Positions 15,645-24,972 of a stretch of 64,000 nucleotides of DNA are shown one piece after another (the stretch's first letter is position 1; the number at the start of each line of letters is the position of its first letter). The position numbers and the translations under genes were made by a program. Source of the DNA: Pseudomonas orientalis (GTDB lineage Bacteria > Pseudomonadota > Gammaproteobacteria > Pseudomonadales > Pseudomonadaceae); contig NZ_CP094351.1 of assembly GCF_022807995.1 (NCBI RefSeq), forward strand, positions 3,007,001 to 3,071,000. Reading direction: 5' to 3'. The notes under the pieces were generated by a model, which saw only the letters and a list, made by a program, of their open reading frames with translations, was not told the origin of the DNA and ran no database searches.

Positions 15645-16988
15645 TTACAGAATCCGGTACAGCAGCCGTTCGATACGCACCCTGCTCACCCGTCGCAGGA
15701 ACTTGCCCACCGCCGCCGGATAATCCACCAGCGTCTGCAATTGCTGATAACTCTCAATACGCGTGGCGTGCTGGAAAATATGCGCCAGCTCCTGCGCTCG
15801 CGGCGCCAGCCATTCGCCCTTGGGGTCGTCGATCAGCAAGGCGTTTTCCAAGTCGAGCCGGAACGCCCTCGGGTTGAGGTTGTTGCCGGTCAGCAAGGTG
15901 TAGCGCTCGTCGACCCACATGCCCTTGAGGTGGTAGCTGTGGTCACCGTCACGCCACAGGTGCAGGTTCAGCTGGCCGCTGTCGATCATTGGCTGGTGGC
16001 GCTTGGCAAAGCGACGCAGGCTGATCTCATACAGATAAGGCAGCGCTGCGATCACCTTGAACGGCTCGCTGGGCGGAATGTAGAAGTCGTTGGCGGTCTT
16101 GTCGCCGACGATGATGTCGATCTTCACGCCGCGCGCCAGGGCCCGGTTGATCTCCCGAGTCACCGGCAGCGGCAGGTTGAAATACGGCGTGCAGATAGTC
16201 AATTGCTGCTGGGCGCTGGCGATCAGCTCCAGGATCACCCGGCTGAGCGGGTTGTTCTTGCCCACACCGAGCAGCGGGCTGACCTGCAAGTGCCCGTTGG
16301 GCAACTGCCCGGCGCTGGTGTCATAGCTCGCATGCTTGAGGCGGCTGCGCAGGTCACCGATATCGTTGCGCAGGCTGCGGGTGGTGGGCGGGTTGGGCAG
16401 GTCGAGGCGGTGCACCGCCTTGGACGCCACCAGGCCATGCTCCACCAGATGCTGCATGGAATCGGCCAGCGGCTGGCTGTGGATCAGGTGATAACGGTCG
16501 AAGCGGTACTTGTCGAACTTGTGCAGGTACACGTTGTTCAGGCTGGCGCCGCTGTACAGCACCGTGTCGTCGATCACGAAGCCCTTGAGGTGCAATACGC
16601 CGAACAGCTCGCGGGTTTGCACCGGCACGCCGTACACCGGCACTTCAGTGGCATGGCTCTGGGTCATGGCCTGGTACCAGGCGCTGTTGCCCGGCTGCTT
16701 GCCGGCGCCAATCAGCCCGCGCTGGGCGCGCAGCCAGTCGACCATCACCACGATGTCGAGCTCCGGGCGTGCCGCCTTCGCGGCGTGCAGTGCGTCGTAG
16801 ATCTCCTGCCCCGCTTCATCCTTCTGCAAGTACAACGCAACGATGTAGATACGCCGGGTGGCCTGCGGGATTTTCTCCAGCAGGCAACGCCGATAGGCAT
16901 CGGCGCCGGACAGCACCTCGATGGCATCGGCGGACAGCGGAAAACCGCGCAATTTAGGCAACAGGGAGCGTTTGAAGAACGACGGCAT
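15645..16988 (-). CDS. pssA: CDP-diacylglycerol-serine O-phosphatidyltransferase (PssA)
   Basis: The 447-residue protein belongs to the phospholipase D superfamily type of phosphatidylserine synthase; E. coli PssA has about 451 residues. Both HKD motifs are present: HLKGFVIDD in the first half and HLKGMWVDE in the second. Long phrases match E. coli PssA (IVALYLQ, RAQRGLIGA, LTICTPYFNLP, GDKTANDFYIP). It makes phosphatidylserine, the precursor of phosphatidylethanolamine, at the membrane. The start was chosen at ATG 16988 (MPSFFKRS), matching the family N-terminus; the frame is open further upstream into the tetR promoter. Confidence 0.93.
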   Translation of the reverse strand: MPSFFKRSLLPKLRGFPLSADAIEVLSGADAYRRCLLEKIPQATRRIYIVALYLQKDEAGQEIYDALHAAKAARPELDIVVMVDWLRAQRGLIGAGKQPGNSAWYQAMTQSHATEVPVYGVPVQTRELFGVLHLKGFVIDDTVLYSGASLNNVYLHKFDKYRFDRYHLIHSQPLADSMQHLVEHGLVASKAVHRLDLPNPPTTRSLRNDIGDLRSRLKHASYDTSAGQLPNGHLQVSPLLGVGKNNPLSRVILELIASAQQQLTICTPYFNLPLPVTREINRALARGVKIDIIVGDKTANDFYIPPSEPFKVIAALPYLYEISLRRFAKRHQPMIDSGQLNLHLWRDGDHSYHLKGMWVDERYTLLTGNNLNPRAFRLDLENALLIDDPKGEWLAPRAQELAHIFQHATRIESYQQLQTLVDYPAAVGKFLRRVSRVRIERLLYRIL

Positions 16989-17086
16989 AAGGCTCGCAAA
17001 GGGTCGAATCCGAAGAGGCCCAAAGCTTACACCATGAGGATGCTCAGGTCTCGTCAGCGCTGTCCGAAAAACATCCTTGACCAAGA

Positions 17087-17100
17087 AGAACGATCGTTCT
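17087..17100. promoter_or_regulatory. Palindromic operator upstream of the TetR gene
   Basis: AGAACGATCGTTCT is a perfect 14-base inverted repeat ending 12 bases before the TetR start. Its position suggests autoregulation by the adjacent TetR protein. Confidence 0.6.
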
Positions 17101-17112
17101 ACTGTTCCCGCC

Positions 17113-17676
17113 ATGAACGATATGACCTCTAACGAAACACGCGATATCATTCTCGACGTTACCGAGAAACTGATTTATCGCCACGGCATCGCCGCCACCG
17201 GGATGGACTTGCTGGTGAAAACCGCCGGCGTCTCGCGAAAAAGCATCTACCGCTATTTCGCCAACAAGGATGACCTGGTGATTGCCGCCCTGCAGCGCCG
17301 TGACGAACGCTGGATGTGCTGGCTGCGCACGCACGTGCAGCGCAGCGACGACAGCGGTGAGCGCCTGCTGGCGCTGTTCAGCGCATTGAAAAGCTGGTTC
17401 GGCTCGGCGGATTTCCGCGGCTGCGCCTTTATCAATACCAGTGGCGAGACCGGCAATGCGCAGGACCCGGTACGTCTGCTGGCCAAGGCACACAAACAAA
17501 AACTGTTCGAGTTCGCACTCGAACTGTGTCACGCACATGGCACCCCCGATCCGGAGCGGCAGGCCGCACAACTGCTGATTCTGATCGATGGTGCCATTAC
17601 CGTTGCCCTGGTGATGGGTGATTCAACGGCTGCCGATAATGCGCAGGATATGGCGCGAACATTGTTGGCACTTTGA
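17113..17676 (+). CDS. TetR/AcrR family transcriptional regulator
   Basis: The 187-residue protein has an N-terminal TetR helix-turn-helix (GMDLLVKTAGVSRKSIYRYFANKDDLVIAAL) and a C-terminal ligand domain with the phrase RGCAFINTSGE seen in many Pseudomonas TetR proteins. ATG 17113 was chosen over an in-frame ATG 36 bases upstream, because the longer version would run through the palindromic operator. It is followed 51 bases later by a DUF1348 gene, a common partner. Confidence 0.87.
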   Translation: MNDMTSNETRDIILDVTEKLIYRHGIAATGMDLLVKTAGVSRKSIYRYFANKDDLVIAALQRRDERWMCWLRTHVQRSDDSGERLLALFSALKSWFGSADFRGCAFINTSGETGNAQDPVRLLAKAHKQKLFEFALELCHAHGTPDPERQAAQLLILIDGAITVALVMGDSTAADNAQDMARTLLAL

Positions 17677-17727
17677 ACCGCACGCCTGGCAACTTTTGAT
17701 CCACTCTCTTGTTTTCAGGAGTGCTCT

Positions 17728-18207
17728 ATGTACACCGACGCAGAAGTTCGCCCGCCACTGCCGCCGTTTACCCGCGAATCGGCCATTGAAAAAGTGCGTC
17801 TGGCCGAAGACGGCTGGAATTCCCGCGACCCGCACCGGGTTTCACTGGCGTATACGCTGGGCACCCAATGGCGCAACCGCGCCGAGTTTGTCCACAACCG
17901 CGAAGAAGCCAAGGGGTTTCTCACGCGCAAGTGGGCCAGGGAACTGGACTATCGACTGATCAAGGAGCTATGGGCGTTTACCGACAATCGCATTGCCGTG
18001 CGCTATGCCTATGAATGGCACGATGACGCCGGCAACTGGTTTCGCTCGTACGGTAATGAAAACTGGGAGTTCGATGAAAACGGCCTGATGGCCCACCGTT
18101 TCGCATGCATCAACGATCTGCCGATCAAGGACAGCGAGCGCAAGTTCCACTGGCCATTGGGGCGGCGTCCGGATGAGCATCCGGGGTTGTCGGAGTTTGG
18201 CCTGTAA
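17728..18207 (+). CDS. DUF1348 / NTF2-like small protein
   Basis: The 159-residue protein belongs to the SnoaL/NTF2-like DUF1348 family, recognisable from [27 protein letters not shown] and [24 protein letters not shown]. These are small cytoplasmic alpha+beta barrels whose reaction is not established. AGGAG precedes the ATG. Co-direction with the TetR gene suggests it is a member of that regulator's regulon. Confidence 0.85.
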   Translation: MYTDAEVRPPLPPFTRESAIEKVRLAEDGWNSRDPHRVSLAYTLGTQWRNRAEFVHNREEAKGFLTRKWARELDYRLIKELWAFTDNRIAVRYAYEWHDDAGNWFRSYGNENWEFDENGLMAHRFACINDLPIKDSERKFHWPLGRRPDEHPGLSEFGL

Positions 18208-18717
18208 CCTGTGGGAGGGCTTGCCCCAGATGAGCATAGGCATCTACACAACCCTGTAGCGCCCAACCGTAACCACGATGCGAAGCGAGTCGCTCTTGAT
18301 CTGCTTTTGATCTTGATCTCAGGCGCCCCGTTAACCACGCTGGCCGAACGCAAGCGAGGTGCCGAGTGGTGGGGCAAGAGCCTTTTGGTTACTTTGGGGC
18401 TTTTCCAAAGTGACCCGCCGTCAGGGCGGAACCCTAAGTGGCCGTTACCGCAGAAACGGATATGTACCCGTTCCAATCCAACATCCTGGTCGGCCCTGAG
18501 GCCGCCATCGGGGGCAAGCCCCCTCCCACATTTGGATCTCGGAACGTCAGGTAGATACGCGTTAGCTCCCTCGCCAGAGGTGCGGTGTCGAACCAAAATT
18601 GTGTAGATACCTATGCCCCGATGAGGACCGGTCAGTGAGTACATCAGTGACTGATACACCGCCATCGGGGGCAAGCCCCCTCCCACATTTGGGTCTCGGA
18701 ACGTCAGTTGGACCTGC
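18208..18717. repeat. Repeat-rich intergenic region (REP/REPIN-like elements)
   Basis: No gene is seen here. Two direct copies of a 49-base element (18502-18550 and 18659-18707) differ at one base and carry the core GGGGGCAAGCCCCCTCCCAC. An inverted, slightly shorter relative stands at 18211-18227. A second inverted pair of 18 bases (18234-18251 and 18599-18616, one mismatch) brackets most of the region. Between them is a hairpin with GGTTACTTTGG and CCAAAGTGACC arms. Elements like these are scattered in fluorescens-group genomes; I recognise the type but cannot assign a named family. Confidence 0.8.
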
Positions 18718-19875
18718 CTAGTCCTGATTGAGCCCGACGCGATACAACACTCCATCCTCTTCATCCGTCAGCACATACAGATAGCCATCCGGCCCCTGCC
18801 GCACGTCGCGAATGCGCGCTTTCAAATCCCCCAGCAAACGCTCCTCATGCACAACCTTGTCACCGTCGAACTGCAACCGAATCAGCTCCTGGCTGGCCAA
18901 TGCACCGATAAACAGGTTGTGCTGCCAGGCCTTGAACCGGTCGGCATCGTAGAACGCCATGCCACTGATCCCCGGTGACTTCTCCCATACATGATGCGGC
19001 GCCACGGTACCTTCGGCGGTCTTGCCCTTGGCCTCGGGAATCGGCGTGAGGGAGTAGTTGATGCCATGCGTCGCCAACGGCCAACCGTAATTCTTGCCAC
19101 GCTCGATGATGTTGACTTCATCGCCACCCCGTGGCCCGTGTTCGTTTTCCCAGATCGTCCCGCTCCACGGGTTCAGCGCCAGGCCCTGTGGGTTGCGCTG
19201 GCCGAAGGACCAGATTTCAGGACGTACCCCGGGCTGGCCGACAAATGGGTTGTCGTCGGGCACGCGGCCGTCCGGGTAGATGCGCACAACCTTGCCTTGC
19301 AGTTTGTCCAGATCTTGGGCGGTGGGCCGGTCGTTGTTTTCGCCCAGGGTCACGAACAGGTAACCGTCACGGTCAAACGCCAGGCGCGAGCCGAAGTGGT
19401 TGCCGGTGGACAGCTTGGGCTCCTGGCGCAGGATCACCGTAAAGTCCTTCAAGCCACTCAAGTCATCGGCCAGGCGCCCTCGCCCCACGGCGGTTCCGGC
19501 CTTGCCATCCTTGCCGCCCCCTTCGGCGTACGACAGATAGACCAGGCGGTCTTGCTTGAAATCAGGCGACAGCACCACGTCCAGCAAACCGCCCTGCCCC
19601 TTGGCCCACACCTGCGGCACGCCGGTCAACGGCGCGGAAAGCTTGCCGTCCTGGCTGACAAAACGCAGCTGGCCGGGAAGCTCGGTCACCAGAAAGCCTT
19701 GCCTGTCCGGCAGGAACGCGACCGCCCAGGGATGATGCAGGGCCTTGGCCAATGGCGTTGCGGTGATGCTGCCTTGCTCACTGGGAAACTGTCGGGCCTC
19801 GGCAGCCTGGACTGCGGCCAATGGCAGCAGCGTGGTTGCGCACAGAGCGGCTAGCAGGGTTTTGCGTAAAAACAT
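18718..19875 (-). CDS. PQQ-dependent aldose sugar dehydrogenase, YliI/Asd-like
   Basis: The 385-residue protein has a signal peptide (cleaved near VQAAEA) and the glucose/sorbosone dehydrogenase beta-propeller. Typical phrases are HPWAVAFLPD, GNHFGSRLAFDRDGYLFVTLGE, RNPQGLALNP, NEHGPRGGDEVN and YGWPLATHGINYS. Family members oxidise aldoses in the periplasm with PQQ. It ends a few bases from the repeat region and lies just downstream of a small secreted protein gene on the same strand, 11 bases apart, so the two may be co-transcribed. Confidence 0.9.
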   Translation of the reverse strand: MFLRKTLLAALCATTLLPLAAVQAAEARQFPSEQGSITATPLAKALHHPWAVAFLPDRQGFLVTELPGQLRFVSQDGKLSAPLTGVPQVWAKGQGGLLDVVLSPDFKQDRLVYLSYAEGGGKDGKAGTAVGRGRLADDLSGLKDFTVILRQEPKLSTGNHFGSRLAFDRDGYLFVTLGENNDRPTAQDLDKLQGKVVRIYPDGRVPDDNPFVGQPGVRPEIWSFGQRNPQGLALNPWSGTIWENEHGPRGGDEVNIIERGKNYGWPLATHGINYSLTPIPEAKGKTAEGTVAPHHVWEKSPGISGMAFYDADRFKAWQHNLFIGALASQELIRLQFDGDKVVHEERLLGDLKARIRDVRQGPDGYLYVLTDEEDGVLYRVGLNQD

Positions 19876-19886
19876 AAGACGAATCC

Positions 19887-20201
19887 TTACCGGCGATTGC
19901 CGTTGGCATCATAGGTGGGCGCTTTGGGTTCGGTGGTTGGGCGACTGGGCACGGTGTCGCGCCTGGGGTAGCTATTGCCGATTCCGCCGTTTTCCAGCGT
20001 AGGCCGAGGGTTGCTCGGGGCCGTCTGGATACCGCGCACGGCCGGCGCGTTGGGCTGGGTGCCCTGCATGCTGTTGGGGTTTGCCCGATGGATGGGGCTG
20101 TTGTTGGAATCGGAGCGACCCGGCAGGTTTTGCGCCTGGGTCAAGGGGGCCAGGACCAGGCCCAACGCCAGCACTGCCAGGTAACGCACACAACTGTTCA
20201 T
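19887..20201 (-). CDS. Small secreted Pro/Asn-rich hypothetical protein
   Basis: The 104-residue protein starts at ATG 20201 with a clear signal peptide (MNSCVRYLAVLALGLVLAP, cleavage after TQAQ). The mature part is hydrophilic, rich in Asn, Pro and Arg, with no Cys and no recognised domain. A longer in-frame start upstream is less likely because it would place the signal peptide inside the protein. Function is unknown. Confidence 0.7.
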   Translation of the reverse strand: MNSCVRYLAVLALGLVLAPLTQAQNLPGRSDSNNSPIHRANPNSMQGTQPNAPAVRGIQTAPSNPRPTLENGGIGNSYPRRDTVPSRPTTEPKAPTYDANGNRR

Positions 20202-20405
20202 GACGCTGCCTCTCTCTATGTCGAGTAGCTCTATGCCGAGTAGTACGTGCTTTCGATAACACGCTACGCCAGGGGTTCGGCTGGCGACATTAAATTGTTT
20301 CTCATCAGGTGTAACAGGATCTGTCCGAGCATCCGTTTGCCGAAACTTTTGCCCAGCCCCACGAGTCACCAGAACACAGGCTTATCTTTGTAAGGAGAGG
20401 TATCT

Positions 20406-21245
20406 ATGCCCCGGGCAATCTGGAAAGGCGCCATCAGTTTCGGTCTGGTTCACATCCCGGTATCGCTGGTTTCGGCCACGTCTTCCCAAGGCGTTGATTT
20501 TGACTGGCTGGATAAACGCAGCATGGACCCGGTGGGCTACAAGCGCATCAACAAGGCGACCGGAAAGGAGATCAACAAGGAGAATATCGTCAAGGGTGTG
20601 GCCTATGAAAAGGGCCGCTACGTGGTGCTCAGCGAAGAAGAAATCCGCTCGGCCCACCCGAAATCGACCCAGACCATCGAAATCATCGCCTTTGTCGCCA
20701 GCGACCAGATTCCCCTGCAGAACATCGACACGCCCTACTTCCTGGCGCCAGATAAACGCGGCGGCAAGGTCTACGCGCTGCTGCGCGAAACCCTGAAAAA
20801 AACCGGCAAAGTTGCCCTGGCCAACGTGGTGCTGCACACCAAGCAGCACCTGGCCGCGCTGATGCCGCTGGAATCGGCCCTGGTGCTCGTCATGCTGCGC
20901 TGGCCCGCCGAGGTGCGCAGCCTGGATGAGCTGGAACTGGGCAGCGATGTGACCAAGCCGACCCTGGCCAAGGGTGAGCTGGACATGGCCAAGCGTCTGG
21001 TGGAAGACATGAGCGCAGACTGGCAACCCGATGAATACCGCGACAGCTTCCAGGAAAAGATCATGGCGCTGGTGGAGAAAAAGGCCAAGGCCGGCAAGAT
21101 CGAGGACGTCGAATCCACCGAAGGCAGCGAAGAGCGCAAATCCGCCGATGTGATCGATCTGACCGAATTGCTCAAGCGCAGCCTGGCAGGTAAACCTGCG
21201 GCGAAAAAAACCGCGGCGAAGAAATCCAACAAAAAGGCCTCTTGA
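20406..21245 (+). CDS. ku: Ku protein, non-homologous end joining
   Basis: The 279-residue protein is a bacterial Ku: it opens MPRAIWKGAISFGLVHIPVSL and has the beta-barrel DNA-encircling core and a Lys-rich C-terminal tail (residues about 255-279). AAGGAGAGG precedes the ATG. Ku binds double-strand ends as a homodimer and recruits LigD, encoded 24 bases downstream. Confidence 0.96.
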   Translation: MPRAIWKGAISFGLVHIPVSLVSATSSQGVDFDWLDKRSMDPVGYKRINKATGKEINKENIVKGVAYEKGRYVVLSEEEIRSAHPKSTQTIEIIAFVASDQIPLQNIDTPYFLAPDKRGGKVYALLRETLKKTGKVALANVVLHTKQHLAALMPLESALVLVMLRWPAEVRSLDELELGSDVTKPTLAKGELDMAKRLVEDMSADWQPDEYRDSFQEKIMALVEKKAKAGKIEDVESTEGSEERKSADVIDLTELLKRSLAGKPAAKKTAAKKSNKKAS

Positions 21246-21269
21246 GCCTGCCATTGCCTGGAGAACGAC

Positions 21270-23795
21270 ATGGCAAAGCCCCTGAGCGAGTACAACCGCA
21301 AACGCGACTTCGGAATCACCGCCGAGCCGGCTGGCAATTCGCCGGCCGGCAAGCGCAAGGCTTCAGCCCTGAGTTTTGTGATCCAGAAGCATGATGCGCG
21401 CAACCTGCACTATGACTTTCGCCTGGAACTGGACGGCGTGCTGTTGAGCTGGGCCGTGCCCAAGGGCCCGAGCCTGGACCCGAGCCAGAAACGCCTGGCG
21501 GTCCACGTCGAAGACCATCCCCTCAGTTATGGCGGCTTCGAAGGCAGTATTCCCGCCGGCCAATATGGCGCCGGGGATGTCATCGTGTGGGACCGCGGCA
21601 TCTGGCAACCCCATGACGACCCACACAAAGCCTACGCGGCCGGCAAACTGAAATTCAGCCTGGTCGGTGAGAAACTCACGGGCGACTGGACTCTGGTGCG
21701 CACCCGCCTCAAAGGCAGCGGCGACAAGGAACAGTGGCTGCTGATCAAGGAAAAAGACCAGCAGGCGCGTCCCTCGGCTGAGTACGATATCGTCGAGGCC
21801 CAACCCGCCAGCGTGCTCAGCGATGCTGTGGTCGGCAAACCCAAGGCCAAGCCTGAAGCCAAGGCAAAAACCAAAGCGGCACCGAAGGCGAGCACGCGCA
21901 AGCAGGCGGCCGCTGTGCCCGAAGCGTTCTCCCCGCAATTGGCAACGTTGGTCGATCGGGCACCCGAAGGTGACTGGCATTACGAGATCAAATTCGACGG
22001 TTACCGCATCCTGGCGCGCATCCGTGACGGTGAGGTACGCCTGTTCACCCGCAACGGCCACGACTGGACCGATCGTCTGCCGCGCCAGGCCAAAGCCTTG
22101 CAAGCGCTCAAGCTCAAGGACAGTTGGCTGGATGGTGAGGTGGTCAGCCTCAATGGCGACGGCTTGCCGGATTTCCAGGCATTGCAGAATGCCTTCGACA
22201 TCGGCCGCAGCCTCGACATCGTTTATTACCTGTTCGATGCGCCGTTTCTTGATGGCCTTGATCAGCGCGAAGAGCCGGTCGAAGCGCGTCGTGCTGCGCT
22301 CAAATCCGCCCTGGCCGGGAGCAAAAGCAAGCTGCTGCGCTTCTCCGAAGCCTTCGCCGCCAACCACCGCGACATTTTCGAGAGCGCCTGTGACCTGGCC
22401 TTGGAGGGTGTAATCGGCAAGCGTGCCGGCAGCCCTTATGTGTCCAGCCGCAGCGCCGACTGGATCAAGCTCAAATGCCGCCTGCGCCAGGAGTTCGTGA
22501 TTGTCGGTTACACCCGCCCCCAGGGCTCGCGCACCGGGTTTGGCGCGCTGCTCCTGGCGGTCAACGACGACACCGGGCTGGTGTACGCGGGACGCGTGGG
22601 CACCGGCTTCGACCAGGCGTCGCTCAAAGCCATCTATGCCAAGCTCACCGCGCTTGAGCGCAAGGACTCGCCGCTGCAGAAGCCGTTGACCAGCGCCCAG
22701 GCGCGCGGCGTGCACTGGGTCGAGCCGAGCCTGGTCGGTGAAGTGCAATTTGCCGAGTGGACCCGTGAAGGCGTGGTGCGCCAGGCTGCCTTTGTGGGCA
22801 TGCGTACCGATAAGCCCGCTGCGCAGATCATTCATGAACAGCCGCGTACGGCCAAATCGGTGAAGACGCCAAAGGCGAAAAAAACCGTGAAGGAGGTGAA
22901 AACCGTGAAGTCCATGAAAATCACCCACCCTGATCGCGTCATCGACAAACAGAGCGGCACGCAGAAACAGGAACTGGCGCAGTTCTACGCCGAGATCAGC
23001 GCATCGATCCTGCCCTTCCTGCGCAACCGGCCTGTCTCGCTGCTCAGGGCGCCGGAGGGCATCGAAGGCGAACAGTTCTTCCAGAAGCACTCCGAACGCA
23101 TGGCCATCCCGCACATCAAGCAATTGGACCAGGCACTGGACCCCGGCCATGCCCGCCTGATGGAAATCGACAGCGCCGACGCACTGATCGGCGCGGTGCA
23201 GATGGGCACGGTTGAGCTGCACACCTGGGGCGCAACCACGGACAAGATCGAAACCCCCGACCTGTTCGTCCTTGACCTTGACCCGGACCCCGCCCTGCCC
23301 TGGAAATCCATGCTGGAGGCTGCGCAGTTGACCTTGTCGGTATTGGATGAAATAGGCTTGCAGGCCTTCGTCAAAACCAGCGGGGGCAAAGGCTTGCACC
23401 TGATCGTACCGCTGGCGCGACGCGATCATTGGGACACCGTCAAAGCCTTCGCCAAGGCGATCGCCCAATTTATGACCCAGCAACTGCCGGAGCGCTTTAC
23501 CGCCACCAGCGGCCCGAAGAACCGCGTGGGCAAAATCTTCATCGATTATCTGCGCAACGCCCGGGGCGCCAGTACGGTGGCGGCATATTCCGTGCGGGCA
23601 CGGCCTGGCCTGCCGGTGTCGGTACCGATCAGTCGGGATGAATTGAGTGGCTTGCGCAGCGCCCAACAGTGGACGGTGGCCAACCTGCACGAACGGTTGC
23701 GGGACTTGAAAGACGACCCTTGGGCCGGCTACGCCAATCGGCAGAAGATCAGCAAACAGATGTGGGACAAGCTGGGCGCGAAGCCACCGAAGTGA
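21270..23795 (+). CDS. ligD: ATP-dependent DNA ligase D (LigD): phosphoesterase, ligase, polymerase
   Basis: The 841-residue protein has the three LigD modules in the Pseudomonas order. The 3'-phosphoesterase occupies about residues 35-170 (HDARNLHYDFRLE). The ATP-dependent ligase spans about 215-525 with nucleotidyl lysine K241 in EIKFDGYR. The archaeo-eukaryotic primase-type polymerase spans about 550-835 with the metal pair D669/D671 in DLDPDP. Lys/Ala-rich linkers separate the modules. The length equals that of P. aeruginosa LigD (about 840). Together with Ku it forms a complete two-component end-joining system, mainly used in stationary phase. Confidence 0.96.
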   Translation: MAKPLSEYNRKRDFGITAEPAGNSPAGKRKASALSFVIQKHDARNLHYDFRLELDGVLLSWAVPKGPSLDPSQKRLAVHVEDHPLSYGGFEGSIPAGQYGAGDVIVWDRGIWQPHDDPHKAYAAGKLKFSLVGEKLTGDWTLVRTRLKGSGDKEQWLLIKEKDQQARPSAEYDIVEAQPASVLSDAVVGKPKAKPEAKAKTKAAPKASTRKQAAAVPEAFSPQLATLVDRAPEGDWHYEIKFDGYRILARIRDGEVRLFTRNGHDWTDRLPRQAKALQALKLKDSWLDGEVVSLNGDGLPDFQALQNAFDIGRSLDIVYYLFDAPFLDGLDQREEPVEARRAALKSALAGSKSKLLRFSEAFAANHRDIFESACDLALEGVIGKRAGSPYVSSRSADWIKLKCRLRQEFVIVGYTRPQGSRTGFGALLLAVNDDTGLVYAGRVGTGFDQASLKAIYAKLTALERKDSPLQKPLTSAQARGVHWVEPSLVGEVQFAEWTREGVVRQAAFVGMRTDKPAAQIIHEQPRTAKSVKTPKAKKTVKEVKTVKSMKITHPDRVIDKQSGTQKQELAQFYAEISASILPFLRNRPVSLLRAPEGIEGEQFFQKHSERMAIPHIKQLDQALDPGHARLMEIDSADALIGAVQMGTVELHTWGATTDKIETPDLFVLDLDPDPALPWKSMLEAAQLTLSVLDEIGLQAFVKTSGGKGLHLIVPLARRDHWDTVKAFAKAIAQFMTQQLPERFTATSGPKNRVGKIFIDYLRNARGASTVAAYSVRARPGLPVSVPISRDELSGLRSAQQWTVANLHERLRDLKDDPWAGYANRQKISKQMWDKLGAKPPK

Positions 23796-23814
23796 TTCGC
23801 GCCCCGAGTGCAGG

Positions 23815-24726
23815 TCAGATAAGGATAAAGATCAACGCAAGACCGGCGAAGATCGCCCACTTTTCCAGATAATAGCGCGTGCGATTGCGCTTCTTGAGTT
23901 CCTTGCCGCGCAACCGGATCTTGTACAGACGAGTGAAAGCCCGGTTGAGGGCGCCGGTCTTGTCGCCTTCGTCATTGGGTGAGCCCGCCGACGCCATCAC
24001 ATTGCGGCTGAACCAGCGGTTGAAGGCGGCTGCCCAGCGGTATTTCATCGGCCGTTCGATGTCGCAGAACAGAATGAGGCGGTTATGCGTCGTGGTGTTC
24101 TGCGCGTAGTGAATGTAGGTCTCGTCGAACATCACCGGTTCGCCGTCGCGCCAGTAATAACTCTCACCGTCCACATTGATAAAGCAACCAGGATCGTTGG
24201 GGGTGTCCAGTCCCAAGTGGTAGCGATAGGAGCCCGCGTACGGGTCGCGGTGACGCACCAGTTTGGAGCCCGGCGGCAGCTCGGCGAACATCGCGGCCTT
24301 GATTGAGCCGATGCTTTGCACCAGTTCGGTGGTGCGTGGGCACAGCTTCATCGCCGAGGGATGACTGTCGCCGTACCACTTCAGGTAGAAACGCTTCCAG
24401 CCGGACTTGAAGAACGAGTTGAAACCCACATCGTTGTGCTGCTGCGACCGCTTGATCTCCCCGGCCCGCATCAGGTTCTGGCCTTCCTGGCGGATCTCTT
24501 CCCAGTGCTCCTGCAAGGGACTCAGGTCGGGAAAATCGCTGGTCGACAGAAACGGGCGGCTGGGTTGCCTGGAAAACAGATAGAGGAAGCAGTTGATTGG
24601 CGCCAGGAACGTCGAGTGATCGCTAAGCTGGCGGCCCAGCTTGTGTCGCACCCGCCCGCGCAGATGTACATACGCGATGGAGGCAACGTAGAGAGCAACA
24701 ATGATGAGCTTCAAGGGATTCGTCAC
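23815..24726 (-). CDS. lpxO: LpxO-like lipid A hydroxylase (aspartyl/asparaginyl beta-hydroxylase family)
   Basis: The 303-residue protein has an N-terminal membrane helix (about 5-22) and the AspH-type 2-oxoglutarate oxygenase core. The iron ligands are visible in VRHRDPYAGS (HxD) and ETYIHYAQN (distal His), and LGLDTPNDPGCFINVDGE is a family signature. LpxO hydroxylates the secondary acyl chains of lipid A. The start is a GTG at 24726 with a poor Shine-Dalgarno; an in-frame TTG four codons later is an alternative. It converges on ligD with only 19 bases between. Confidence 0.87.
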   Translation of the reverse strand: MTNPLKLIIVALYVASIAYVHLRGRVRHKLGRQLSDHSTFLAPINCFLYLFSRQPSRPFLSTSDFPDLSPLQEHWEEIRQEGQNLMRAGEIKRSQQHNDVGFNSFFKSGWKRFYLKWYGDSHPSAMKLCPRTTELVQSIGSIKAAMFAELPPGSKLVRHRDPYAGSYRYHLGLDTPNDPGCFINVDGESYYWRDGEPVMFDETYIHYAQNTTTHNRLILFCDIERPMKYRWAAAFNRWFSRNVMASAGSPNDEGDKTGALNRAFTRLYKIRLRGKELKKRNRTRYYLEKWAIFAGLALIFILI

Positions 24727-24972
24727 ACGTCAGGGAGAAAACAGGCTGCTCCTGCGCGCCCACAACGGCCGAGGATGGATAAGCAGCACCTGAAATCACA
24801 ATTCACATACAGGTGACACGACCGACCAGGCGACGTGTGACCATTAGCGTTTATTTAGCCATACTTTGTAACCAAAGGTTAACTAAGAATTGTGAAAAGC
24901 TGTCTACCGAGTGTGCTGGGGGGATGCGCAGGCGGGCCTCGGGACCCGCCCACTGGAGGGCAGTGCCAAGGC

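Noticed and set aside
15639..17132. Long plus-strand frame opposite pssA
   Set aside because: It runs from the terminator through pssA into the tetR promoter and has no protein features; pssA has both HKD motifs.
18502..18707. Two-unit CRISPR-like repeat
   Set aside because: Only two 49-base copies about 157 bases apart, with REP-type palindromic cores; no array spacing and no cas genes.
21363..23690. Very long open frame on the minus strand opposite ligD
   Set aside because: It is the antisense shadow of a GC-rich gene; it has no domain, no ribosome site, and the ligD frame carries all known motifs.
24931..24950. Rho-independent terminator downstream of wzz
   Set aside because: GGCGGG/CCCGCC can form a short stem but no T run follows on the minus strand.
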